Assembly: GCF_910592395.1 (NCBI RefSeq)
Contig: NC_088311.1
Coordinates: forward strand, 22,104,646-22,168,645
Length of the DNA stretch: 64,000 nt
Source: Lineus longissimus
Lineage: Eukaryota; Nemertea; Pilidiophora; Heteronemertea; Lineidae
Direction of reading: 5' to 3'
Part shown: in pieces, positions 12,347-25,245 of the stretch
How positions within the stretch are numbered: the stretch's first letter is position 1
How the letters are laid out: every line of letters begins with the position of its first letter
Position numbers and translations under genes: made by a program
Notes under the pieces: model-generated
Databases searched by the model: none
What the model was told of the DNA's origin: nothing
What the model saw: the letters and a program-made list of their open reading frames with translations, nothing else

Positions 12347-15300
12347 ATGAGGACGTTCCTGGCCACCGTTAGCATGGTCTTTCTTGCAGCTTTACCATTC
12401 GTTCTAAGCGAAGGTGAGTACGTTTTTATGTACCATAGCTAATTGGCGTGCATCTTTTTTCTTTTTAATTTTTTGACTCACAAACATTTTGGCTGAAAAA
12501 AATATAATTTTACTCAATTATTGCGGACGAAAATATCAAATGCCAAATCAAACAACTAGTTAATTGTAATCATATAAGGAATTACAAAAATATTAGCACT
12601 GCAGAAGTGCAAGTAGAATTTAGACGCCAAATAGTAATGTACATGTGATGGGCAAGGGAGGGCCTATAAAAAACCTACATGTACATGTACCTTGGTCACA
12701 AGTCAAATGAAATACATGTACAGAGATAATTAAAAAAACACACGATATACATGACTTTTATGAATTTTCACGTCAAGAATTGAAATGTTGGAAACATATG
12801 TCAGACCAAAAAGTTGTTTAACAAGGCTTTGTGAGGAAAATCATAATAACAAATAACATATACTTTATATTCAGGATGTAAGTTTAAGGCAGATATTGCC
12901 TTTCTCTTGGACGGCTCTGGCAGTGTGGTGCAGGCCAACTTCGACAAGATGTTGAATTTCGTGGAAAAGGTCGTCCAGGAATACTCAGTCGGGCCAGACG
13001 ACGTGTTGTTCGCGACGGTACTCTATTCCAGTCGGTCCACAGTCAAGTTCGATTTCAACGAATACCAAACCACCAATGGGGTGCTGAAAGCCATCAAGGC
13101 TATCATATACCCACAGGGAAGAACCCGTACCGACCTCGGCCTGGCAGACATTCGCATGAAGATTTTTACAGCGAATGGGGGCCACCGCGCAGGAATACCG
13201 AAGGTTCTCATCGTCATGACCGACGGGAATGCAAATAGTGCAGCAGATACGAAAAGAGAAGCGGATCTAGTTAAGGCCGAGGGTATCAACGTGTTTTCTA
13301 TCGGTATTGGCACCTCGATATCTGATGTTCAGCTGCGGGAGCTTGCGTCCGATTCGGAAAAGGTGATCCGCGCAGCTAACTTTGACGACTTGGTGAAGTT
13401 CATCGGCAGCTTAGCGGAGCAGACATGCAAAGGTAGGACTGCCGATATATTCTCTGATGCTGTGTCCAGTAATACATTTCCTTTACCACACTGACTACCC
13501 TTACCTGAGGCACCTAACATTCCCCCAAAACTAATCATTACCATTACTCGTACATAAAAGTATATCAAAGTATATCATAATCATGATATAAAAAGAACTC
13601 AAGGTTGAAAATCCAAATACGATTCTTATAGTTGAGATCTAATTGATATACATTAATTGCAGGATTCTTGTTTTGTTTTGTGACATTGTGTCATTGTGTC
13701 ATCTATACGATTGACACCACACATTGGGTCAGGTCAAGTCTTGGGGTTGAGAAAGTGTTAGGTGTTGGTGTTGGTGTAGTGTTCGTGTAGGAGGCCTACC
13801 CCAACCCCCAACACCGAGCTTGGGTTGGACTTCTGATGCCAACAAAACAGAACGTTCGCTTTTGTCTTTTGATAGAATATTAGTGGATGACCATAGCCAC
13901 CACCATTTTGGCTAGAACTAGAAATCCTAAAGCAATTAGAACTTCTTCAAAATGAAGTGAATGTCAATATCAAGTGTGGGAGGCTGTTCTCTGGAAAAAC
14001 AAAGACCAGACTCCTTCCCTTGAAATTGACATGCACTTCGTTTTGAAGGAGTCCTTACGTTTAACAATCTGTTTATTTCAGCTGCTGAAGCAACAAAGAA
14101 GGACACTGGTAAGTACACGTATAACAAGTGTAGAACAACGTGTATATTCAGAGAAAAACGAGGCTCATGTTACATAGGAATCCGCTTTCTACTATTCATC
14201 ATTCATTTTTCATGCTTCATTTGTGAACCGACAAATGATCATTGCATTACCCATTGAACTATTGACACAGAAGTGAATTTTGTAATTCCCACCGGCATGT
14301 CTTCTGTCATGTCTTTTCATGCGTGAGTCGATGAAATGACATGCTCATTCTCTTTTGAAGCGAACAGGCCAAGGAAAAAGCTTCTTTCCCCAGATATCGG
14401 TTTTTGCCAATTGCGGCGAGTTGGTTCTAGTCGATGTAGCACAAATCGCTTCAAATCGTTAAACTTTGATAAGAAACCCGCATATGTACTTATAATAACA
14501 GGATGATCAAGCAGATGACGATGGAACGGAATCCAAACACTGTGTAACTGATACCCCTGATTATTGCATGACACCCCCTGTCATTGGCAGATCCCATGTG
14601 TTTTTGAAACCTCAATTATTCGATCATTACTACTAATTAGTCATTATCGATCTGTTAGAGGCAATTATGTTCAACTATTAGGCATAATTTCTGCACAATT
14701 CTGAACAAATATTTGTCAGCTGGCATCGGACTAACACATGGCGGCATTGATTGAGTTATCTTTGACATCAATAAATGAATCCTATTTAATCTCTTGAGTT
14801 GTTAAGTGATAGTCAAAATATTGAGATTGCCCCCTAAAGGACACATTTTGAACTATTTTGAATAGTTTTATCTGATGAATTGCACGGAAATCTGTTCATT
14901 TGATACTTTTTTCTCAATGGCCTTTGTCTTTTATCATTTCAGTGACATCCGTTATTAAGTTTACTGGCGAAGACATTGGAGTCACGTGAGTCTGAAATTT
15001 ATTACTTTTGGTTTGGAGTTCTTCTGCATTAGCATATTTGAGTAGTCGTGAACACAGGGCAATATTTTTCCCTGCATGCATATTAACCTTACAAGAAATG
15101 GAACTCTCGGGCAGTGTAGATTGGTTTCACGTGACATCATCATCCGCCTTGTTGGAGGGACAGACAAAAGAAAGCAAGCCCACATGACCATGACAGCTCT
15201 TGTTTCAGCTAAGTCAGTCACGCCACAGCCTTGTCCTGCCCTCCAACATGGCTGACCGTGAAAGCACTCTACTGTATATCGGATGAAACCAAGGTCCGGA

Positions 15301-18300
15301 TGATAAATATTCTTTTCGATCAGTATTCTTGACATCGCTTCACCATAAATCTTTTCAGAGTACAGAACGCCAAATACGAGTTTTCGCAAGTTTTTGGAAA
15401 AGTACTGATTTTGAATGGCTTCGACAGCTACGTCACTATACCACGTGCCGACATCGTCCAAACAAGTTTCACCATCAGTGTTTACATTAAGGTCGACACG
15501 TTCAGGAAGGATCAGGCCATCGTCGGGAACTGGGGCGCCAGCGATGATGAGAGGCAATACTTAGTGGCAATAACGAGGGAAAATAAGATCAGGGTCTACC
15601 TGAACTTCCGTACGTCTGGTAAACCTGCCACGGAGTTCGTTGAGGGCGGCGACGTTGCTGGGAGCAAGAAGTTTGGTTGGCAGGTTGTTGTGGTCACGTG
15701 GAACAGGAATCAACGCAAGGCAGTTATCTATCTCAACGGGGACGTCGTTGGAGAAAAAACCCTTGGCCGTGCTACCATTGTTTCCGGGAGCAGTCCAACA
15801 AACGAGATCGGTGGCATTAAGGAACTCGGTGGACTTCGCTTCACCGGTGAAATCTCACGACTGTCTATCTTCAACTACGCCCTGACGATTGACTATGTGA
15901 AAACATTTAATAAGAAGAGTAAGTTTAAATCCAAGTTGTATTTTGCTTCTTCTGCAATTCAGCAGACATTTCAGTTCTGGCGATAAGAGGTAATTTCGAA
16001 CAAGGTAATCCACTACTGAGTAACGAATTTCGGGTGTTACATGTGACGTCATTATGAACGAATCGTTTATTCTTAGCTAAATGTCCATTGCTACTCAAAA
16101 ATGTCCATGTTAAAAAATGACATATTTTTAAAGCGCTCATTGCGTAGTTTATACAAATGCATTAAACATACTATCAAAATCCCCCCTTTTCCTAGTGTTA
16201 GTTACTGGTGCCAATTCTCTGATGTGATGTTCTTGATCACCTCCCTGTATAATTCAGTCAAGTATTTGATAAGTGTTTCTATAACTTTCAGTCGAGACTA
16301 AACCGTCATCTGACGTAAAAGGAGGTGAAGCGCCAGTTGGTGAGTGTTTTTATTCACAAGAACCGCGTAAACATGCAAGGTATCACGCCCATGTTTTCGG
16401 TATTCCCGTTATCATAATTCAGTAATGAAAAATAGTTTCACGATTACGAAATTTCGTGTTTTCTGTGAAACCGGGCGCTGAATTATTTTCCTACAAGCTA
16501 CTAAGATTACAAACTCACGGACATCAGCCTATCCACATTGAATTTTTACTTTAATGTTAAACACTGAATTCAAGGTCTTGTAGGGTGTGAAAAGGTATCG
16601 AAAGGGTTTCGTATTTGCTCATTTACATGAGTATATAAATTGCAACCGCTGATAAATCAATAATTTTTTTCCCTCAGTTTGCAAATTCCGAGCCGATATC
16701 GCTTTCCTCCTCGATGGATCTGGTAGCGTAATGGAGGATAACTTCTTTAAAATGTTAGATTTCATCGAAGAGACTGTAACGAAATATACTGTCGGACCAG
16801 ATGATGTGTTGTTCGCTGCTGTAGTCTACTCCTCCCGGTCCTCGGTCAAGTTCGATTTTAACAGATACACCACAAAGAATTCCCTATTGAAAGCCATCAA
16901 GACCATCAGATACCCACAGGGAAGAACCCGTACCGACCTCGGCCTGGAAGACATTCGCACGAAGGTTTTTACGGCGAATGGGGGCCACCGCGCAGGAATA
17001 CCGAAGGTTCTCATCGTCATGACCGACGGGAATGCAAATAGTGCAGCAGATACGAAAAGAGAAGCGGATCTAGTCAAGGCCGAGGGTATCAACGTGTTCT
17101 CTATTGGTATTGGCACCTCGATATCTGATGAGCAACTGCATGATATTGCCTCGGACTCGTCCAAAGTCTTTAGAGCTGAAAACTTCGATCAGTTGGTCCA
17201 CTTCATTGGAACCCTGGCAGAGAAGACTTGTAGAGGTAAATATCGGGTCATCAAATTGTCGAATATAAAAAAACCAGCCTCGGTACAAATGTTATCCCGT
17301 TTCGGGTACACGTAATTGCATTTATTTTCATCATTAGTTTTTATTAGAGCTACTAAGTACCTTATTGTATTTTAAAAAATTGTTGTTCTTGTCCAGTTGA
17401 AAGAAGTGGTGAATCATATTAAATAACACAGCTTATGACCGATTATATAAAAAAGGAGTCACTGGGCTGTTTTCTCGTTTACCAACATTATGACCGCGTT
17501 TTCTGATTTTTCAGCTGCAGAAGCAACTAAGAAGGACACTGGTAAGTTTCCAATCTAATCTTTAAAACTATGACTGTTCAATTCTTTGAAGAGGCAAGAC
17601 GTGAAATTGCCTTGCATTTGCACGACACTGATGTTGTCATGTTTGGTCTCCCAAGACGGCATGAGAATTTCAACCTCTGTTCTTCAACCTCTTTATTAGT
17701 ACTAAAGCCACGCTGCAAGGTATAAAATAGCAAGGCATTTGCATGTAATGACAAAATTTCCGTGTATTTCTAGTGCTCTCTACTTGGAAATTTGATGGCA
17801 CGATCAACTCCAAAATCACGTAAGTGTTTGTACTTTTTGTATGATTGAATTTAACTGCGGAGTTTACGCGCCGTTTCGCGAAAATTGCGGAAGTGATTTT
17901 TACGATTTTTAGTTTGGTGGAGTCCTTTCAGTTTTTCTGATCACAAAATATTTTTCGCGATTTTTATAATCGCGAATCTCAGATATTCGCAAAATCCGCA
18001 AAAATATAACCCCGAGAAAATTAGCCGATTTACAGCATACAATAAAATATACATCATACATGTATATGATTATGCAACTGTTTTCTTCCAGTACTCATCT
18101 CGTGCAATACATCACTTCCCGTATATTCGGAAAGGTATTCATTCTGAGCGGAACAACCAGCTACGTCACTGTTCCTCGCCCGGAAATCGCGCAATCGAGT
18201 TTCACCTTCAGCATTTACGTCAAGGTCACCAAATTTAACAAAGCCCAAGTTATCATAGGCGACTGGGGAACAACAAAAAACACCCGACAATATCTTCTAT

Positions 18301-21300
18301 CAATTACGGAGAGAAACACGGTCCAGTTGAAGGTCCATTTAATGGACAACGGCAACGATGAATTTGAAGACTTGGAAGGCGGCGATGTTTCCGGCCCAAA
18401 CAAAGATGGCTGGCAGGTGATTGTGGTCACGTGGGATAGAACGAACGGAAAAGCGGTCATATACCTGAATGGTGATATTGTGGCCGAGAAGGTCTTGAGA
18501 GGGAAATCATTGTACCCAACTAGAAGCACTACTAACATCGTGGGCAACCTGCCTAATTCTGGAAATCTTTACTTCGAAGGAAAGATCGCCAGGGTATCCG
18601 TCTATAATTATGCGTTAACTATGGACTATGTCGTGACCTTCAATAAACTCGGTAAGTGCATTATTTCATTAACTGGTTTAATACAAAAGGATGGTTCGAA
18701 AAAGTAGTAGCATACAGTATGTCTACTTTTTGTCCATGTTCTATCCTTGAAAGGGCCACTTTAAAATCGATCTAAGATTTTACCGAAACGGTGTGAAATT
18801 TTAATGAAGGCATCGTTAGATAACAAGCACGTCAGCTACAAGTATGTCGTCTGTTGGGATGAACACATTTTTTTTAATGAAGCCACAGTCTGTGCCTGAA
18901 AGATCAAAGTTCAATGCTACTGCGGGTTTTCAAATTACCTGCTTACAATATCAGTGGGTAATTTCTAATTACCAAATAATTGCTGGAGTCAGGTGTAGCT
19001 TTGCCATAGCGGCGATCAAAGTGGGAAATCATTTTAGTGGAATCGGCCCTTTATATCGGTAAATATCACTAGATTTTCACCTGGCCTCTCGATTACATGT
19101 GGCTGTAATTGCTGGCAGTTTTCACCTTAAACTTCAGCTGAAATAACAACACCTGCTCCAACAACGACAACGACGACTACACCAACAACGACAACAACAA
19201 CAACAACAACAACAACAACTACAACAACGACAACGGTTCCAATGTTTGACGTCATCACAGACAGACCAACCAATACGAAGACATGTAAGTTTTGTCTGGG
19301 GATCCCGACTCACCGTTGGGACTGAATTACAGCGATCACATTCACTTGTAAAAGAACATCCGTACATTCCTATTGGAAGAACGCATAGAGCTGGTGTAGC
19401 AGTCAAAAATGTCCCTAAGAAAAAGTCGACACTATTGTATTCTGACAGATTATGGTACATGTAGTTCATAGAGTCCATGACCGTCAATACACCAGAATCC
19501 TTATGCCCCTAAACATAAAGGGTAATTCTTATCCAAAAACTCCTACTACTCTGAATGCGAACCCCCTCCCTTGACTGATTGATCATCTCGTCATAACTGG
19601 ATCATGGCAACGAATCAAGAACCAACATAGTCAGAATTTGCCCTTTTTTCAGACACTTTCTATTTATCAACCGTGGAAGATTACCCTGGACCACTGGAAA
19701 TCGTCATCTATGGTTCATCAGGGGTGTGCTCAGATATGAGACTCGGAAGAATCAGGGGAAACGATGTGTATGTTTTGACCGTTTAACCTGGTTTTATCAT
19801 CATAACTAACCGTTTTGTTGTGAACTTTCTAGAGATCGACATTTTTGTCCATTCGTCGCCAAACTGGCTTCAAAAACAACTTTTTTCTCCAAATTACATA
19901 CATGCATATTCTGTTCACTGAGTACATATAGGAGTCTCAGAGTGCAAAAACAATGCTGTCAATCGTTACATTTATCTTTTGTAATTTAAAAATAAGACAG
20001 TTGGTCAGACAAAATAGCAATAATACCTTGGGGAGGCTCGCTTGATGAAAGCCACAATGTCAACCAGATTTCTATGTCTCTTTCAGGGTGAACAGGTTTG
20101 AATTGCAATGCCCCGATGTAGGAACAATCAAAAAGATTCAGATCACCAATGGGGCCTCTACAGAGCTTACCATGACGCTGGTAGGTATTAGCTGAGTTCG
20201 CCAAAACAAAACGGCAAGGTGGTACTGTGCGCAAATACTAGTATAGTCAGCATCCCACTAAGCTCTTTCTCAGCAATCTTTATATCGCCTTGCCGAACGT
20301 CCAATAACCGGGTTTGCACCAGGCTTCTCCACACATGTGTCCCGCCGCTGCTCAGACAGCACATGCATTTGACCTGAGGCCTTTCACATTAGCTGCTCTA
20401 ACTATATATCACCCCTCATACACCCGGGCGACCATGGCTGTAGTAAAATAGTATGCCGCTGACTTCCCATGTCCTTTCCATACATGACTCCCTCCGCTTG
20501 TTCCCTTCAGTACAGTGCAGTACAGTACAGTACAGTATTGTTGTTCAGTACACATGCCGTCGACCCAAGGCCACGTACATGTCGTCGTATCGAAGCCGAC
20601 CAACTTATCGTACACAGTCGGACGGAGCCCAACGCCATTTTGTAGGGGGTGATTTGGTGTTATCTGTCATTGTTTGAGTCGCCACATATTCCGATGCAAG
20701 TGTCAGAATAAAGGCCTTGACCAGTCTAAGTCAAATATCCTGAAGACTGCACTGTTTACGTTGGTGCAGTGTATGCGGACATGTGGACACAAGAGTTTCG
20801 AGTGTCTGGCATGAGCAGAAACATATTTCTATATTTTTCGAATGCCTATCTTTTCAGTTCAGGGTCTACGACGACAGTACATCTACAAACATCGACGTCA
20901 TCACAAGTAGCCATACTTTCCGGGTGAATGAGCGAATCACAGCCACTGTAACATGTAAGCTGAATAACAATAAAACATCCATCAAGCCCTGTCACTGTAG
21001 CGCTGTTACCGTATTTTATTTCAGATTTGTTCTGATATAATGTATTCCATTGTATATGTACATGTAGATGAACTCCTGACTTCTCATTGATTTCCAGCCC
21101 TTGATTAACGAGTGAGGAATCCTGGCCCTAGAGAAAAAAATGCAAAGTGGCGACAGGCGTCGACAGCTTGACGGGGGGGGGGGGGGAGGATATGAAATAT
21201 TGACCACCATTGGATACTTGATTGCATTAACCCTTCGTGATTAGAAAAAAGCTTACATCGACCCGCACTCTGCCTTCCTTAAGAAACCCCGTGATCATGT

Positions 21301-24300
21301 GGACGTATATGTATTTGGCAGTTTTGTATCGCCACACTTACTGATATCACTCTTTAAACACATAAAATATGAATCTATTGCAGCTGGGGAGGTACCCAAC
21401 AAAAGCACTCGCGCTCCAGAAGTCCCCAAACAAGGTAGGGAAATTTCATTTTAGTTCAAACGGAGTGTAATCAGCTTAGTTTTGCTAATGTTTCATAGGT
21501 TGTATTCTCACAGGAAAGATTTTATATCTTAATATTGTAATATTTCAAAACTATAAATGTCCTTCTTAAAGATCCACCAGGGCACAAATTGCCTTTCTAC
21601 TAGATGTATGAGGGCACGAACAGTCCTTATGCACACACAATTTAGATCTCCGATTTATGTTCAAATTCAAATATGTCATTGATATGTATTGATATGATAT
21701 TGAATTTCAAATATTTAGATATTCAGACCTAGCGATAGCCATTAATCGTCAGTTGTCTGGCACAAGACGGCGTTATCAAAATATATTTCAAGCGTGCTTG
21801 GAAAACCTTACGTTTCGTTTCGTAGTGGCTATACTGCTAGTACATGTACATGTATATTGTCCTTACTCTAATTCTAGGAAAATTTCTGAAATCTTGTCGT
21901 AAATTCATGAATTAAAAAGGAAGATTGCAAACCCATTTTTTCTATTATTTGTAGAGCCAGAAGAAATTCCAGAGGCGGATAAGGGTACGTTTTTTAGTTC
22001 CACTACCAAATATACGTATATAACCACCAGTCGGATATTATTGCTATTACTATGTTGACGATGTTTTTACCACCCAAGACACTCTTCACGTTATTTTCAT
22101 TATTTCATATGTGGGTTGTCACCGCAGTAGGTCACAATATTGAAGTTTAGATTTTGATCCAAGAATGAAAACGAGAACGACGAATATCGCACTGCCTGTT
22201 GTCCGAAATGCAATGAAGCTGCATGTGTTTAAAATACTGTACGCCTAGAAACAATACGAAACAAATGTTGTACAAAGCAATCGAATTATTGTCCGATGTA
22301 GTATTTTTAAATGTCCCCCTGGAAAAAGTGTCCATCCATGCATGATGACAGATTTGAAAGGTATACAGTGATATTGAGACCGTAACCGACAATACCTCAG
22401 AGGGAAACAGCGCAAAATAAACCTTTTTGTTCTCCGACACTTATCCAGGGATCTTTAAAAGTTTTTCACCGTATTCGACTGTCAACATCTGTCGTATTCA
22501 CGTATATTCACCGAATTCACAAGGCGGATGCCATGATGATTGCCAAGCAGAAAATGCAACACTGTGTACATAGCCCTCCACATCTCTGTGTACATCGACA
22601 ACAAGGTTTTAGCAGCTTGGCTCTGTTGGAAACCAAATGAACCAATACGGCTGACGGCCGGCGAATTCGATGAACATTTTGTCCTGTTTTCTTTTGCAGT
22701 TGGCGGTAAGGACGAAAAGGTCGACCTTGTCTTCATCATTGAGAACACCGGCAGCATGGACACCTATCGTATGGTAGTTAGATACGTCTTAAGCAGATAT
22801 CACATCAGCAGCGCTGGCGTCCATGTCGGCGTCTACACCATTGGCGGAAGAGCTACACAGGTCATTCCATTGGAAAACGGTCCTCAATCTGATAGCGACA
22901 TCATTACCGCAATAGATCGAATAACGGTAAGCCTAAAAGTGATCCCTCGTGTAGATCTATAAGGGCACAAGTGGACATTCTTATAGACCCTTCTTATAGA
23001 TCTTTAAATGGCCCTGCTTAGAGATCTATAAGGGCACAAATGGCCCTTCTGATAGGTCAACAAATGGTGCGTCTTATAACTTTATGAGCGCACAAATATA
23101 GTCCATTAAGATCTATGAGGGCCTTCCTTATAAATATGTAAGACACGAATGGTCGTTCTTTACATGTAGATCTAGATGTTACAATTGTCTAGTGTTACCG
23201 GAAATCTATTTGAATCCCTCTAGTCACTGGACAACATGTTTGAAAGCTTGCTGTCTATTACATACTGACAAATACAGTGGTTTGCAATGGTTAAGTCTAA
23301 CACCCTGTTACAGCTGTCTGCGGTATACACGTACTCTTCGTAAATTTCAGACTTCTTCTTCTCAAACCGTGGATATAGTCGTTGCCCTTGAGCAGCTGGT
23401 CCAGAAGTTTAAATCAAGTCGCCCCGATGCCCAAAAGGTCATTGTCCTTGTAGGCCAGTTCAGCGGCAATGCCGGCGAAGCACACGTAGTCGAGCAACTC
23501 ATCCTGGAACTGAAGAAGCTCAACGTCAATGTCATTGCCTTCATATATCAATCATCGGCCAAATCGGCCATGGCGAAGGTGCTCACAACCAGCGGAAGTA
23601 CGATAATCTCGTTCTGGCATGTCATGCAGATTCGGGACAACATCGAATATATTTCCTACGTTATCCACTCAAGTAAGTCTTCAGGGTGACTCTCGCAGCT
23701 TGGTATATATTCCCTTAGTGCATGTCCTGTGACGCTATAATTGTAAAATGGATATTAGATCTTTGCCCCTTTATACTTCGCAGTTAAAAGAACTAAGGCC
23801 GAGCCCAATATACACGTTGTCTTTGAACAAAGCACGCCAGCACCGAGACCTCGATTTCCATTGTTCTACTCGCTTATCAAACGGTTACATCAACCCCCAC
23901 GACACAGCTTTCATCGGAACAATAGGCATAAACCGACAAGGGTGAATAAACGAGATGCTTGAAAGAAAGTCGAGAAAATGATGAACTATTCTACTGTTAG
24001 CTCGTACGCCATATAACCACGACTTCTTGAATTCTGTTTATATTATAATTATACATGCAATACTTTTCATCAGATTCACATACATTTCTCTCTGGCAGCC
24101 TACACGATGTGGAAAACCACCTATCAAACGATCACGAAGTACGTGTACTCGTGCAGTGATCCCAAGCTGGCGGGCAAGGTGTTTAAAGAAAATGAGCAAT
24201 GGATATCTGGCTGTGTGGTATATAAATGCTTGGCGAATAGGGAGACCATAGAGGCGTACACGGAAATCCTGGACATAAGTAAGTTATTTTAAAAGTTGCT

Positions 24301-24846
24301 ATAAAAACCTTTTGTAAGATGAAAATAATATAAGAAGGCAAGATTTCACTTTAGTCCAGTCAATATACGAAAAAATGACCGAATCTAGAACAAATCACAG
24401 CAGAAGTTTTTTGATTTATTCTTTGATTTTGGGATGTGGAAAAACAATTGCAGTTTATTCCTGGTGTTCGTATTTTGACTGGAGGACTACCCAATCAAAA
24501 TTGAAGTAAAGTTTTTGTCCTATAGACATGTGCCAGACAAATGTTTAATAGACATCTATTGGACATTAATCTGACGAGACGTAAATAATGTATACATCGC
24601 CAGATTTTCCCTGCGTAGTGGGAGTCAACTAATAGACGATTGGGTTTCATTCAAAGTCAAAATACTTCTCAAAATTTACAATCATGTGTGCATTTCATTT
24701 CAGAGTGTGCTGATGTGTACGGCAACTGCAAGCTGCCTGGAGAAAACTTCAGCTACCGGATTCAAGGAACAATCTATCACAAGTGTACATGCTCCATCGA
24801 GAGAAATGGCGACAGGCCCAAGACCTCCTACACGTGTTCTGGCTGA
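12347..24846 (+). CDS. Secreted multidomain matrix-type protein: (vWA-LamG)x2, PLAT-like, vWA, Cys-rich module
   Basis: Twenty exons: 12347-12413, 12875-13432, 14082-14108, 14943-14985, 15359-15918, 16292-16339, 16678-17235, 17515-17541, 17774-17819, 18092-18651, 19138-19284, 19653-19767, 20087-20180, 20858-20954, 21384-21434, 21955-21984, 22700-22926, 23351-23672, 24099-24278, 24704-24846. They total 3900 nt, 1299 residues. Order: signal peptide 1-22; vWA 23-208 (MIDAS DGSGS, TDLGL, MTDGN); 9-residue linker AAEATKKDT; LamG/ConA-like 218-418; linker; vWA 435-620 (MIDAS intact); the same 9-residue linker; LamG 630-831; Thr-rich linker 832-880; PLAT-like 881-982; acidic linkers; vWA 1010-1192 with degenerate MIDAS (ENTGS); Cys-rich C-terminus 1193-1299. 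vWA and LamG domains bind matrix proteins and glycans, so a secreted adhesive or structural role is inferred. Exact exon borders come from phase closure, not transcripts. The C-terminal module is shared with the gene at 8851-10446. Confidence 0.85.
13108..13327 (+). repeat. Gene-conversion tract in vWA exon 1 (partner 16911-17130)
   Basis: These 220 bases differ from 16911-17130 at only seven positions by eye, while the exon parts on either side are clearly diverged, including at silent sites. The tract covers the coding sequence from YPQGRTRTDLGL to SIGIGTSISD. Confidence 0.8.
13881..14060. mobile_element. Decayed foldback MITE in intron 2 of the mosaic gene
   Basis: Shares gaccatag, accattttggcta, cctaaagcaattagaac, ggaggctgttctctgg and cttcgttttgaa with the better-preserved element at 29757-29967. 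The right end is eroded. Confidence 0.65.
16911..17130 (+). repeat. Gene-conversion tract in vWA exon 2 (partner 13108-13327)
   Basis: Partner of 13108-13327; about 97 percent identical over 220 bases inside an otherwise diverged duplicated exon. Confidence 0.8.
20510..20537. repeat. (CAGTA)n microsatellite
   Basis: Short run of cagta units inside the intron between exons 20087-20180 and 20858-20954 of the mosaic gene. Confidence 0.7.
22952..23175. repeat. Degenerate tandem repeat in the vWA3 intron
   Basis: Loose repetition of agatctataagggcacaa followed by atggcccttctt, about 35-45 bases per unit. A related piece is visible at 21570-21640 in an upstream intron (agggcacaaattgcc and tatgagggcacgaa). 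Confidence 0.55.
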
Positions 24847-25099
24847 TTGTGACTGGTTTCCGTTAATCCGTACTCATCGTGCGTGTAGCAATTTCTGATT
24901 TGATAAATTTTCATCAGACATATTTCTTTGTTTGTTTCTTTATTCAAACTAGGTTAATACTTTTTAAATTATCACATTTTTTAAATTGACTAAAAACTAT
25001 TAATTGACCCAGGTATGAGTTTTTCGGACGTTTTTCTCGGACCTCAGGATATATCACTCATGTATTACTTCTCCTTGCTTGTACATCGGGAAGCAATCC
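24847..25099. other. 3' flank of the mosaic gene
   Basis: No canonical AATAAA in the first 250 bases after the stop. Nothing else recognised. Confidence 0.4.
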
Positions 25100-25245
25100 A
25101 GGGGCGTAGCTAGCGGGGTTAGCGTGGGGGTGGATGCCCATTGCTCCCCAAGAAGTCGCCCAAAATGTATTTTCGTCGAAATTTTTAAAACGTATCAATT
25201 TGCTTTCTGCTCAGGCACCCCGACCAAAAAGCTAGATACGCCTCT
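25100..25245. mobile_element. Short MITE with aggggcgtagctagc ends
   Basis: The left end aggggcgtagctagc at 25100 is matched in inverse by gctagatacgcctct ending at 25245, two mismatches in 15. The interior is 116 bases with no coding sequence. No convincing target duplication seen. Confidence 0.5.

Noticed and set aside
19134-19487. Minus-strand Cys-rich frame
   Set aside because: It is the reverse of the (ACA)n Thr-rich coding exon at 19138-19284, so the cysteine run is a by-product of the repeat.
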